Shown piece after piece: positions 45,730 to 57,201 of a stretch of DNA of 64,000 nt. The translations under genes and the position numbers were made by a program. How positions within the stretch are numbered: position 1 is the first letter of the stretch; the number at the start of each line of letters is the position of its first letter. Source of the stretch: Stratiolaelaps scimitus (taxonomy: Eukaryota > Arthropoda > Arachnida > Mesostigmata > Laelapidae); assembly GCA_019614645.1 (NCBI GenBank), contig JABWDB010000003.1, forward strand, positions 19,367,001 through 19,431,000, in the 5' to 3' direction. The notes beneath the pieces were generated by a model. That model was given only the letters and a program-made list of their open reading frames with translations. It was not told the origin of the DNA and did not search any database.

Positions 45730-48640
45730 GGAGAAGATACAACTGAAGAATATACGAGGGGTCAGATTGCTGGTGGATCATCCATATGGTCGACGATTTA
45801 TCAGCTATGGAGCACAACGTTTTCGAGAGAGGAACACTTTAGGAGATTCATTGACTAACAATCAATGAATACACAACCGTCGGCATCTCAACCTCTGTTC
45901 GTTCATGTCACTGTTCATTGAAGATGTATCGCCGCCATTTACAGATCTCTCCCCGTGGGTTGTGCTCCGATACATGGTGGATCTAGCTGCATCCACAGTC
46001 CAGTGGAGATTCAACGATAGGCTCTCCTGAGCAACAGAAGCTCAAGCACGTGTACACGAAGCACATAACACGTCCCGACGAGAAGATGCCAACATTGCAC
46101 TGACGTTACAATTGCACGAGTATATTAGCGTAACATCAGCGTTAGGAAGTCGATCAGGTATGATGAAGTATCTAACCAAGCGCGCGGTAGTTTATGAGCG
46201 TGAGGTGCCAATGTGAAGTACCTTTTGATAACCGCCCCTTCTTTTGTCGTGTTCTTCATCATCTGCCTGTACCTCTCGCTCATATCATTTTGCAGCATTG
46301 ATTCATCTCGGCGAACGAGTCGCTCGAGTGGGAGACATTCGGTCTTTTCTTTTTGTCATAGTTTCGTCTCTCTTCGACTTCTTCGATCGTTCGATATGCC
46401 TCGTAAACATGGAAATTCTAGTGGTGCTGCTTGCGCTGGTATCGATGTACTAATGCAGATATCAATACTCGCTTTCTCGATACGATAGACACGACGAAAA
46501 GCGTCAACGCCGAGCTCGACAAATTAATTCAAGTGCTTGCGTCGTCAAGTGTTCTACTGCGGCGACTTTCGTCTACTGCTTGCTCGCTGGCTGGCTGGCT
46601 GCCTGCCTACCTATTCGCTGGCTGGCCGCCTTCATGAGCTTCTTGTGGCATTTAGCCGAGTGTTGAACGTGATTAAGTCCTTTCATATGTATCTATCACA
46701 CGATATCACTTGATCAAGCTATCCACAGCTAAAGCCGCAGATAATGCCAAGGCGTAGTAATGCTATGCTAATTCCAGGGGTCGTAACCTTGGTCGACCTG
46801 TCTAATACTCAACAGCATGGGCCGACTTCCCATGAATATTTCATGTGTCGCCTCTGCGCCGGCCGAAGGCGCAACCACTGGAACAGCAGTCGCAGAAACG
46901 CCTCCCAGTCCCCCGTTCAGCTCTCAGTTCTCGATTACATACTAAGCTAAAAATATGCATGGCAAAGATTTGATACTGGTCAAGGTGTACACTAAGTTAA
47001 CAAGAGGAAGGATCATTTTCAGTAACCGAGAAATCGCAACTAATCACGACTCGTGACGACCGCAACGCGGGGAATACAACGCATTCGGAGGACCTTGACC
47101 CCTACGCACGTGCTGGGCCTCTCATGATACTGAGAAAAAAAACCAACTGTTGAAGCACGTCGTTCCATATTATAGGTATTTGAGCAGACACGTCACTTGA
47201 TTCGTTATGAATATCGTGTCGACAGGCAGCGAATATAATAATATAATATTATCAAAACTTCCCTGCATGCGCCGTTGTTCTTCTGACCATCAGTGTACTC
47301 AATAAAGGGTGAAATGCAGTTTGACCCGTAAGTGTCGAACAAAATCGAATCCAATGTTGAGATAACATCTTTTTGCTATGAGCCCGACCACACGATAAGC
47401 TACTGATGACCGCTTGATTTCGAATATCTAAACAAGCTCATATGTGTTTCAACTCGGCGATGGACACTTCTGAACGTGTGGTCGGAGTGGATGATGGGAT
47501 ATTCATATGAGTCGGTAACCTTCTACCTTGAAAGTAGGAATCAGAGTTAAAGAAAAGACAATCCGGAATCCTCCGAGCTGAACTCATATTATCTTTTGAG
47601 CTGGATATTATTAAGTCCAGCTCAATTCGTTGACATTGATACACCTTCTTCATATTGGTACGTGGCCATCTTATGTTCTGCGTGTAACCACTAGTTCAAT
47701 GGTCACACTATGAGTTTTTTTTTCATTAAGTTTGTCTAGGGTGGCAAGGTGAGAAACTACAGTGACCTGTAAAGGAAAAAATAAATATGATCCGCAGTTT
47801 ATTAAAACGTTAGAAAAATAGTGTTTCATTGAAGGCAATGTCGCCTTCTCGCCATCTATTTGTACGTAAATTGGCAAAATACTAGATCTTATTTTAGACA
47901 AGCCCAAGATGCATTTAAAAAAAATGATCAATACTAATAAAAAAAAATGACTAGAAACAAGTGAGGGTAGGTTTGCGCTATGAAATGACACAAATTAGGT
48001 ACATTAATACCTTGTACATGTTCATTTACGTACGTGTCCTCCGCACATCACATGACTTAACTACTGCCAGTGCGAAAACGCCGTCTCAAATAGTTAAACT
48101 CTAATAATTTAAACGGAAATCAAGTCAGTGGAATCAGCGGTATCTTATAGATGATCTTGTAGATGTTTAGGTGTCGGATGGCAAATGGTGGACAGATGCT
48201 CGATGCCTGCTTACGGAAGTCTAATAATATGCAGATATGTACATATCTGAGCATGTTTGACAAGTGTATTATTCACCATCGGCATAGAGCCAGCATGGAT
48301 TACGAGGCGTCGTAGGGGTCGTTGAATTGTTCTTCAGGGGAGGCGGAGTATTCGTGAATAACACAACGGACCGCGAGGGACCTTTTGACGTCGTAAGCGT
48401 ATCATGAGAATGAATCAAAATTCAAACTGATGAGTGCTGATAAACTACACTTGACAATGGACGTTTGGAACTATACTATCCACTGTGTAATATCGTAGAT
48501 CATATTTTGGGGTTTGGATGAGCGAGCTTTTTTGTGGACGACCCCATTTCTTAAAGGAGCTACTTCACTTGTTAGTTTCTGATTTCACTACATCTGCTAA
48601 CAGCTCGATTCTCATAGTTTGTTGACGGCTTTATCGCTCC
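45730..48640. other. AT-rich DNA without a recognised gene
   Basis: A GGCT direct repeat (about 46586-46605) and short frames only. I see nothing else that can be supported. Confidence 0.55.
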
Positions 48641-50760
48641 GCGGCGATCGTTCTTTGCGTACACCGTTTATTTGCTTGTATCAGGATACTAGATTCGTAT
48701 AGTTCTCGCTCTGTTTATTGCCTGCTAGGTAACCGAGGCTAGAAGCAGACAGAATCTGTTGGACTTTTAGGCGCCCGCGTGCTTGGTAGGCGCCAGTTCC
48801 TGGCTCTCGCAGGATTCCTCCACATAGAGTTGTTGTCGTTGTTGTTGTGTTCGCCACCGTCGTCTTCGTCGCTTGAGACTCGTTGTCCCTTCCAAGAATC
48901 GCAGAGCCGCGTTGTCTCTCAACAGTGACAGTCCCTTGAACGTACTGTTTTCTTCTCTCTTGTGGCTCTGTGGTATATTCGTTCACCCTTGTTACACCAC
49001 CACCACCACGACCAGCCACCGCTCCCCGTGCAGCCGCTAGCCTGGCCCGCGTTAGTGTGCGTGGTCTCGACGAGACCATTCCTGCCTTTTGCCTGATGGA
49101 TCCTCCAGCAAGCAGCAGCAGCATCCCCAAGCCCAAACCACCCCGAGAGTGGGTGAGAGTCAAAGAGGGACCGGGGACCGGGTCTATGGAGCGGGCGGAC
49201 CCGAGCGGTGGCGAGGACGGGGACGACGCCATGCAGACAGCACATGCAGACCTGAGTGAGGCACACCATCACCGCCAAAGACCCCCATGACAGGCTCTGG
49301 CCGGCCCAGCCGGTGTTGAACTGGGCTCCGGCTGGCAGAGGCAACTGGGTCTCTCCGTCCCCCTGGCCTGAGCGAGTGCTCGCGGGGTCTGTTCCAGCGA
49401 GCAAGAGGGAAAGGGGCAATGGGGGTGGGGTGAATTGGACGGCAGCAGCGGCAGCGGCGGCGGCCCCCGACGAGAAGGAGAGCGGTTGGAGGGATATAAT
49501 AGGGAATGCATATGAGATGCTAATGCGGCACGTACTCCTCGTCGCTTCCCCCCGTCGCCGTAGCACCCGGCAGAGAGCTGCGAGGTCTAGCCGCCACCAT
49601 CACAGCTACGGCCAGCAATAGCGCAGCATCGCACACCAACAGCGGCGGCCCCTGCCACCACAGCAGCAGCACCGCCACAGCCACTACCACCACCATGAGG
49701 ACAGTGCGAGAAGAAGGGAACCAAGGTTCTGCGGGAGCGTTTCGGGGGATTTTTGTGGGGAGGGGGCTTTTTCGGGGCTGTGGCGGAGGAACTGTCTCGT
49801 CCTGGTAAGCGAGGGCTTGAGCAGAACCCGGTGATCATAACCGGGGCCCTACGAGAGGAGAGGGAAAGAAAGAGAGATAGAAGTGGTCTCTCGTCTCGTT
49901 GGTATATGAAAGCGGCATTCATCGACGCTGACGGTGGAAACGCGAATAGACAGAATGAAAGAAAAGATTCAACGGTCGCAGATTCACGGTAGACGCGCCA
50001 CGATGAACGCCGTAGAAACGCCATCTTCTGCCGTGATTGTGTCAAACGACAACTGCTGTGGTTAGGCTTATGTTGTCGTCGCTGTGTGCTGCTGTTGTTG
50101 TTTCAGGCCGTTCTGGTATAATATCGCACCTCGAGTAGAGATGTTGTTGCAGTTCTCGCCGGCGTTTGCCGGCTCGACAGGAAAAACTGATAGCTAAAAA
50201 TGAATTGTAAAGCTTGGCTGTCTTTAACGTCTCTTGAATGGGAGGATTGTAAAAGGAGCCTAGCTTATATAATAACATCTCGTGCCTGATGAATCTCTCC
50301 TACCTGCCGGTAGATAGCACTAGCGTAGATCCTGAACCTTAGCCCTGAATAGTACGTGTCGTCGCTGAACGCTTTTTGCTGTTCCGTGGGAGCCGAGCCT
50401 CGATCTGATAGTTGAACGCGGAAAGGATCAAGGAGGGTAACAACTGCACTATACAAAGCCTAGCAGACGCAGACGCTACTCGACTGCGATTCGGCGCCAC
50501 CGCCGTCGCTCCCACCCCCCCCCGTGCGACAGCCAGAACGTAATGGTTCGTCGTCAAGGTGGGCGCCTGCTCAGCGCCCTAGGGCCAATCCTCGCGCGAA
50601 CGGTTACTCCTGATCGACACGCAAATGGTCGGCCGGCTGGCTGGCCCCGGGGATCTCCTCCGGGACCCCGGAATCCTGCAGACGGAGGGCCGAACGAACG
50701 GATAAGGTAGAGAAAGACAGGTGCAGGACAACGCCGTCAGTGTTGACGCCGTTGATGGAA
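48640..50760. promoter_or_regulatory. GC-rich island 12
   Basis: GCC, CAC, CAG and GTT tracts are present. Long minus-strand frames (48681-49232, 48919-49566, 49587-50045) are composition-driven. The candidate exon at 49034 (+) lies here. Confidence 0.4.
49034..49255 (+). CDS. Candidate phase-symmetric exon encoding a disordered segment
   Basis: An acceptor-like CCGCTCCCCGTGCAG|C and a donor-like CCTGA|GTGAGG enclose 222 nt, phase 1 to phase 1. The open frame contains MDPPASSSSIPKPKPPREWV and then SMERADPSGGEDGDDAMQ, a Pro/Ser and acidic composition typical of disordered tails. Longer open frames exist on the opposite strand (48681-49232, 48919-49566), as expected for GC-rich DNA. No domain is recognised. 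Confidence 0.22.
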
Positions 50761-52280
50761 ACCTTGGCAGAAAGATGGCCATCGTCGTGAGGCGCGGCTC
50801 GTGTTTTTGCCTAGGGAAGAACAGCAGAGTGACACGCTGCTGGCCGATGATGATAATGATGGAGGCTGCGAACGTTCACATAGGAAATGGTAAGGGAACA
50901 GGCGCCCTACGATCGCGACGTTTGTCTCGTCAACGAGCAGCGCAATGGAGAAATAATGTCCATTATCTCTAGAGCACGCGTATATATTGATTGATTGAAT
51001 AAACGGTCGGAGAGGCGAACACCGTGACGTATGAACAATGAATAGATGAAACATATCAAACTGAGATGATGAATACGCGAATATATAATGATAATCATAA
51101 TAATAATATGTTGAATAAGAAATGAAGGCAAATTCCGCGTTTGTTGGTACCAGACATCGTCAGCAGATTGATAGATAGATTGACACACGCAGAGGTTGTT
51201 GAGTTTTGAAGCATACTTACACGAGAAGAAATAGAACGTCGCGTTGATATTCATTCATTCAAATTGATACTATGATATTTAGGTGGATGGGCAGCCAATT
51301 GGAAAAACATCAATGCTGCACTAACATTATACATTTGTCAATCGGAGCCATTATGCTTTGTGTCAAACCAGCGGTCAAAGTCCACCTATCAATATCGTAC
51401 CATATAATGATCGATATGAATCTTATTCGCTTTTAGCTTGTGCTTCGTTCTATGGCTCAAACAATCAATTCGGTTAGAACACAAAGCAGCTTCGAATGAG
51501 AATTTATAATAACTAAGAAGAACCCAGTCATATTCACCTTTTGTGGAGAAGGACGAGGTTGTTTAACGAGTTTTCCACTATCGTTTTTGGCAGTATACAA
51601 GCTTGATTCAGTTCATACTGACCTTTGTCAAATTGGATCTATATTTTAAGAATACACCACTCGGCGCCTTATAAAATTCTACCGCAAAGGCTTAGGGCAG
51701 AGAAAAATGTAGAAATTGACTCATTTAATACTCTGAAGAATGTTTCTCCAAGGAGGAATGGCTGACTGGGTCTCGCATGCCGATATGATTGGACAGACAA
51801 CCGGGAACCATAAAGAGAATCAATCTGTCAAACGGAAAATAATTTTGTGCAGCACTAGGCCGACGATAGGCCACCACTATGACGTAGGACGTGTCGCTCC
51901 TCTACAAAGTTCCGTCACCTGGAAAATAGCAATAAACAATATGGTCAAAAAAATCTGGAAATCCTGCTCCAGCACGATAACGAATCCGTGTATACTTCTG
52001 TCTTCACGCACACCAATATAGGAACGCCGGGCCTCGATGGACATAAACATAACCCTCCTTGTCATCCTGCCCTCGGCTCTTGCTAGCTATACTAGCTAAC
52101 ATCTCGCGCTGCAGCGGCGATAACCGATTGATTGATATTCTGCTAAGTATTTTCGTAGCAAGACGCGACCGGTCTCCTATTGTCAGAATATAACGAATGC
52201 TTTTCGGCGGCTCTATCGAAGGGTGCAGACATCAATTCTATCACAAGTGCGTTGCTATACTCGACTCGTTAGTAACGTAG
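50760..52280. other. AT-rich DNA with one minus-strand exon candidate
   Basis: Besides 51919-52065, a minus-strand ATG at 51254 opens MNINATFYFFS before a strong donor TCTCGT|GTAAGT at 51223, a short leader-like piece. Nothing else is supported. Confidence 0.4.
51919..52065 (-). CDS. Candidate exon encoding a membrane-like segment, minus strand
   Basis: The minus strand starts with ATG (A at -3) and is open for 49 codons up to TTTTCCAG|GTGACG. The product includes ARRSYIGVREDRSIHGF and then a hydrophobic run IFLTILFIAIF that could span a membrane. No acceptor with a good pyrimidine tract lies upstream, so it would have to be an initial exon. No family is recognised. Confidence 0.2.
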
Positions 52281-53642
52281 AATTAATGCCGTCTTTGTGT
52301 TATCGTCTTGTAGCGTAACCGCACATCGACAGCCATCCTGGCAAAAACCTCCTGCCAGTACTTTACGTAAGCATGCAGGCACAAACACACACACACATGC
52401 TTGGGGACAATCCGCATCTCCCGAGCGAGTTGGGAGTATTCTAGCACTCGGGCCGGGATTTTCGCTAGTGTTTCGTTACATTATGGCAGGTCGATCGTAC
52501 GTAGAGGGGGCGGAGAAGGAGGTCGTGTGCTTTAACAGCGATCCTCTGTCGCCTCTGTTGTCTCTTCATCATCGCCATTTGCTGTCTAGCCCATTCACTC
52601 AGTGGATTCCCCTTTGTTTGGTTCATCATCATTCAATTGTAGGTTCGTTCCTTGTTATGTGGTGCTACGTAGCCCAGCCATGTGTGACCATTTCATCGTT
52701 GCTCGCTTTCAACCCTGGCCGGCCTACCCATTATACCTACCTACCTGTGTTGTCGTCTGCCTATCGCATCAGTTCCCTCAGCTCGTCGTTGAGCCTCTGC
52801 GACAGCCCCCCGTTGGACCGACAAACGCAGACACGGGTGGGGAGTAGGCAAAAACAAAACCACTTACTCCACTCTACTACACTTCAGCACGATGATCCAG
52901 TCTGCCCTATGCCGAGCGATCCGAGCCAGCCAGCACTGCAGCAGTCGGTCAGTCACTGAGCTAGCAAGCGGCGGTGGTGGCGGCGGCGGAGGAGGCATTG
53001 CTTGGCATTACCTATTATGCGCTTACTGACCTGACCCACCTGGGCGGCGGTGGCGGCGGCTGCGGTGGTTGTGGCGGTCATGAAGGGGTCTTCACCGCAC
53101 CCTGCAATAGCAGCAGCAGCAGCAACGGCGGTGGCGGCGGCCATGCTACCGTGTAGGAGACGCTGCTGCCGCAGCGATTCCTGGCAGGGTCATCAGTAGC
53201 GGATCTCCGGTTGTTGGGACGGGTTCGGTTGTTTCAGTGCTGGCTGTGGCAACCGCCGCTACTGGTTCGGGCTGCTCCGCCGCTGTCGCCGCTGCCGCCG
53301 CCGTGTAGTGCGTGTGTCTCGATAGTGCGTATAATTGTGATGGACGGGGGCGGTGCCGGTTCAGGGGACAATGGGAACGATGACGGTTGTGAGCTTGGGC
53401 GGGAGGGTCACTTGCCTCTCGACTGATAGCGAATAGGCGGCCGGTCGCTCGCTCGGTAGGTTGGTCCTTCGTTCCGTGGATCTGCTCTACCGCTGATCCA
53501 ACAGCGGCGGTTGCCGCCGCTCAGAATCACCCATCTAAAAGAATGGATGGCTAGGTAGAGACAGACTTTCAACAGCGTGAAATATAAGTCCAACCTTTCA
53601 GAGCTACTCTTACGTGTACAGAGATCCCCCTTAGGTTACTTA

Positions 53643-53663
53643 CCTTTTACGCCAACATTCCAT
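53643..53663 (-). CDS. Candidate first coding exon, minus strand
   Basis: On the minus strand AAAATGG gives an excellent start context (A at -3, G at +4). Six codons, MECWRK, follow, then an ideal donor AAAAG|GTAAGTA. The frame upstream of the ATG is a CTG run, suggesting leader. If real, a gene would run leftwards from the GC island at 52.3-54.4 kb. The segment is tiny and rests only on start and donor quality. Confidence 0.22.
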
Positions 53664-54315
53664 TTTTACTCCAGACCACCGCAGCAGCAGCAGCAGAAGG
53701 CCCCCGCTTCAAACGGTATTAGCCTCATATCATAATGGCGGATACCATAGCAGGGGACCCTAGCCAAGTTAACCGTCCAGGAGGTAAAGCATCTCTTTCG
53801 CTGGCGCTGGCGATGATTATACACATGCCATGGTCGCTGGTTGGCCGCGACGGTTGTCTGTTGGTTGGTGCAGATAAACTGTTATCGAGCCCTGCTCGCT
53901 TGCAGCTACCGCTGCAGTTAGATGACAATGGAGTGTGGCGCTGTGGAGGCGGATAGCGTTTGATGGAGAAAAGGGGTTGTTGTTGTTGTGGGCCTCGGAG
54001 TGGGTTGGATGTGCGGACGACGACTCCACCCGAGGCCATCGGAGACTGGGACCATCCCCCGCCCACAACGCTTTGTGGGTGTGTGTGTTTGTAATGGGGG
54101 TAATGGGTGGTGAATGTAGTGGCCTAAACAGCAGCGACTCTCTCTCTCTCTCTCGCTCTGTATCTCCCTCCCTCCCTCTCCATCTATCTATATCCGTCTA
54201 TACGCGAATCCCAAAACAGATGGATGTACGCCAAACTCGCTGTGGCCTGGCACTCCAGCCTGCCACGGCTTTCGCGTTCGTTGTCGCTGTTCACTGTCCT
54301 CGCACTTGCCAACGC

Positions 54316-54342
54316 TATCATCATCATCATCATCATCATCAT
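54316..54342. repeat. (ATC)9 tract
   Basis: A trinucleotide tract that gives polyHis or polyAsp in the overlapping open frames. Confidence 0.95.
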
Positions 54343-54528
54343 AGCCAACCACTGATATGGTGGCTTCGATCACATTCGACGCCGATGTCGCCGTGGTGCC
54401 GACCACGAGCATTGTAGTGGCGCGGTGCAACCACCACGTTGGAGCTATCAATATCGAAAATTCCTCTAGCATTATGATTACAGAATACGGACGACAGCGA
54501 TAATGGGGATCAGTAGAAGATGCAATAC

Positions 54529-54547
54529 ATATATATATATATATATA
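54529..54547. repeat. (AT)9 microsatellite
   Basis: A perfect AT tract at the right border of the island at 52.3-54.4 kb. Confidence 0.93.
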
Positions 54548-55049
54548 GCCCCATCCATTTATTGGCACCGATTTATCTGCAAGCCCATCACAAATCATAG
54601 CTATGTGTATGCGTATATATTTGTTTCATTGTTTCTTTCCAAAATACTATTCATATTCAAGCGTTACCTAATCGTTAGTGTAATACATACACGTACCGTT
54701 TTTAGTTGAATTCACCAGTATTGTAGTTTCCTGAAAGCTGCTAGTTAGTGTAGTTAATCGCATTGATTCCGTGTGCCGGCGGGAAGCCTAGGCATTAATA
54801 TTCTACTGCCCAGGTCGTCTGCTCAGGTGCAGACCAGTAACAGCAATCAAACACACTTTAAAACAGGATAGCCCGGCTTAGCGTTACTCGCTTACGTAAT
54901 GGCCACCTTCAAATATACACACACCCACTCGGCCGGCGGCTGGCGTTGTCAAAATTTCAATGGCCTAATGTGGCAACAGGAGCGTTTAAAGCCACGCACA
55001 GCTGTCAAAATGCATATTCTTGCACGATCGTTTGTTTTAAATAGGAAGC

Positions 55050-55941
55050 CCGCGCGTAGATAGATATACGTCTGTTGGTCCGCCGTTGCCGTCGCAGCCG
55101 ATGGACTCAGTTGACCGATTGTCGACGCCAGTCTAGGTAGACTGTTCCTTCTGATGGATGATGGTTGCTGCTGCTGCCGCCGCCGCCGCCATCGCCTCCG
55201 CCTTGGTTTGCGTCCCATTCTTAGCTGGATGACAGTCTTGCTGACCTGCGAAATGATCACGGCGCATGCGCCATGAGACAATGGTCGTTTGGACAGCCAC
55301 TTCACGCTATCTATTCGTGTCTCAATCTCTTGGTCTCTCTCTCTCTCTCTCGCTCTCCCACTCGATAGAGCATTGTGGGTCGGTCTATAGAGCATTGGGA
55401 CCGTGTCTGCTCGTCCCTCCGCGGCAACCAAGCGATTCGTGAGCAAGCTGTTGCCATTGTAGTATTGGCTAATAACAATTAGCTAATAACAATACATCGA
55501 ACGACGACTAAAGATTGGGCGAGCCCGACGCTCGAGTTGATCTCGAGTCGCGCTCGTTACAGGCCGTGTTGGCCGCACAGCCGGCAGGTAGCATATCGTG
55601 CAGATATAACGAGCGCTTTCCGGTGTCGCTTTGCAATCTACTGAACCATGGAAAATTCATTGGCGAGCTGACTCACCACTGACTCGCTGTCGAACTGAAG
55701 GTACGCGAGAGAGCAGTGACGGCGCCGGCGCGTAATCTGAACGTCGTTCGCTCTGCTCACAGGGCAGCGTGGTGTGCTGGTGCTGTGCTGAGACACCACT
55801 GAGGGTGCGTCTGCCTAATCGTAGGTCGTGGTTGCCTGACGCCGTCCTCGTGGACTGTTTGGGTGTGCGTATCTGTGCGGGTCTGTGCGTCTATTCTTCT
55901 ATCTAACTGGCTGTGTTTGAATATACGAACGACCAATAAGC
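55050..55941 (+). promoter_or_regulatory. GC-rich leader and probable promoter region of the transporter
   Basis: This GC-rich stretch carries a GCC/CAG tract (about 55168-55200) and a GA/CT tract (about 55336-55352), then runs directly into the transporter start codon. No convincing TATA box is seen at a suitable distance. A 165-residue open frame on the opposite strand (54949-55446) is rich in Arg/Gln/Ser runs and looks accidental. Promoter function is inferred from position only. Confidence 0.35.
55701..55762 (+). other. Possible 62-nt intron in the 5' leader of the transporter gene
   Basis: A donor-like CTGAAG|GTACGC is followed 62 nt later by an acceptor with a pyrimidine tract, GCTCTGCTCACAG|G. 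A branch-point-like TCTGAAC lies about 25 nt before the acceptor. The interval lies about 180 nt upstream of the start codon, so splicing would leave the protein unchanged. The signals are seen; splicing itself is inferred. Confidence 0.3.
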
Positions 55942-57201
55942 ATGGATACTACCGACTCATTCGAATTGGATCTGCGGGAGCGCAAGAGAAGTACACTGAA
56001 GAAGTCGCTCGTGATCATCGTCGTGTTTGCCTGCTCAGCATTCGTTGTACTCGGCCAACTTCATTCGATCAAGCTGATCAGTGACACCTTTAGGGACCCG
56101 TTGTGGCTCTCGTTGATCTGGTTATCGATATGCGTTGTGCATCCACTAACGGTCTATCTTTTCTCCTCAACGCCACTATGGGCCATTGATAATCGGGCAC
56201 GCATATTTACGGGATGCATCTTGTCGGCGGTATGCGCAGTCGTGTTGGACTTCTCCGACCTCGTTGTGAAAGAGCTTGGCTCGTGGACCGTTGGCACCTT
56301 GCGGATAATTCAAGAGATCGGCTTTGCGCTGGTATCGTTTGCCTTGCCCGCCGCCCTCTGCACGGAGGTACCGGTGTCAGCCAACATTCTCATCCCGCTG
56401 TATAATGCTGTGCGGGGTGCTTCGGCGTTCTTCGGTGCGAGCCTTGACAACTGGATGACGCAGCTGGATAAAACGGTACCATACTCGGTCGTTGCCGGTG
56501 TACTCGGAGTCACCGCAGCGGTATCATGCTGCCTGTTTGACAGCAGCTTCGACTCGTACCGCAGGGCGACCCCACGGTCGAAAACCATACAAGTGGGCTG
56601 GGACATCACCCTCGTGTCGCTGACAAGCTTCACATGCTTCTTCAACATTGTCTTCCTCATCGTCACACTGAAGTCGATCACCTCGGAGCACCACCTCGCA
56701 ATCGGATACAGTGTGGTGTTGCTTATCGCCGCTATCCTGTACCTGATCTCAGCACCATTTGTCGGCATGTTCATCCGATGGCTGCCGCCTCGGGGGGTCC
56801 TGTTGGTGCTCTCCCTCGCCGTCACCGTAATCTCTTTGGCCCTTCTCGAAGGTTTCCTCGCTAGTCCGCACCTGCCTATTCTGCTGGTTGCGGTAATCTT
56901 GTTCTCATTGGGCGTTGGTGTACTTCCAGCCCTAATGCACATGCATCTCCTCGACCGGATGTCGACAAACATCTACGGCCGACACCACGTCGCTGCTGGC
57001 CGAGTCGTGTCCGTTGCAGCCACAATGGGACTGCTGGTCGCGTCAGCAATGCCAACCCTTCTCGGAATCGCCGCCGATGGACATAAGTCAATAGTGAAGT
57101 GTCTCCTAGCGCCCATCATCGTGACGGCGCTGACCCTGCTCGCCGTACTCGTGACAATGGCTGTCGAAATCTACAGCGGCAATCGAGACAGCGCTCGTTG
57201 A
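55942..57201 (+). CDS. Major facilitator superfamily transporter, SLC18-like, single coding exon
   Basis: This 419-residue frame encodes a very hydrophobic protein with about 12 membrane spans (approximately 22-40, 53-75, 87-107, 117-139, 148-166, 180-199, 219-243, 251-276, 284-303, 310-332, 351-377, 384-409). A short charged N-terminus precedes span 1 and a basic central loop (YRRATPRSK, 206-214) splits two six-helix halves, the classic MFS plan. Degenerate MFS signatures are visible: a motif-A-like loop PLWAIDNRAR (78-87) after span 2, its second-half counterpart at about 271-284, LRIIQEIGFA in span 4 (120-129, like R..QG.G.A), and a glycine-rich stretch GASAFFGASL in span 5. DRMSTNIYG (338-346) before span 11 resembles the vesicular amine/acetylcholine transporters. 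I infer a proton-coupled small-molecule transporter; the substrate is unknown. The start has a good context (A at -3, G at +4). The coding part is intronless. The family call MFS is firm; SLC18-like is tentative. Confidence 0.88.
   Translation: MDTTDSFELDLRERKRSTLKKSLVIIVVFACSAFVVLGQLHSIKLISDTFRDPLWLSLIWLSICVVHPLTVYLFSSTPLWAIDNRARIFTGCILSAVCAVVLDFSDLVVKELGSWTVGTLRIIQEIGFALVSFALPAALCTEVPVSANILIPLYNAVRGASAFFGASLDNWMTQLDKTVPYSVVAGVLGVTAAVSCCLFDSSFDSYRRATPRSKTIQVGWDITLVSLTSFTCFFNIVFLIVTLKSITSEHHLAIGYSVVLLIAAILYLISAPFVGMFIRWLPPRGVLLVLSLAVTVISLALLEGFLASPHLPILLVAVILFSLGVGVLPALMHMHLLDRMSTNIYGRHHVAAGRVVSVAATMGLLVASAMPTLLGIAADGHKSIVKCLLAPIIVTALTLLAVLVTMAVEIYSGNRDSAR

Larger units (their letters stand above)
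44830..45730. promoter_or_regulatory. GC-rich island 11
   Basis: It has the (CCGG)4 palindrome, CAGT units, GA tract and, at 45130, an octamer-like ATGCAAAT. No frame is convincing. Confidence 0.35.
52280..54450. promoter_or_regulatory. GC-rich island 13
   Basis: GGC, CAG, CCG, CT and ATC tracts occur. A 221-codon + frame (52297-52959) is Ser/Pro/His-rich without a recognised domain. The minus-strand start-plus-donor at 53643-53663 is its best coding signal. Confidence 0.4.

Noticed and set aside
48681..50045. Minus-strand frames of 183, 215 and 152 codons
   Set aside because: They overlap each other and + frames in GC-rich triplet-repeat DNA; no domain and no consistent splice structure.
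52297..52959. 221-codon + frame
   Set aside because: Start is not an ATG in good context, composition is Ser/His/Pro-rich from repeats, and no domain is visible.
38980..55019. Octamer-like ATGCATAT/ATGCAAAT sites at 38980, 44821, 45130, 49506 and 55010 as a regulatory cluster
   Set aside because: A handful of such 8-mers is about what chance gives in 64 kb, so no enrichment can be claimed.
56310..56972. 220-codon open frame on the minus strand
   Set aside because: It lies entirely within the transporter gene and is an antisense shadow produced by its codon usage.
55942..57201. Assignment of the transporter to true VAChT or VMAT
   Set aside because: Overall similarity is too low and the span 1 acidic residue is missing; only an SLC18-like label is justified.
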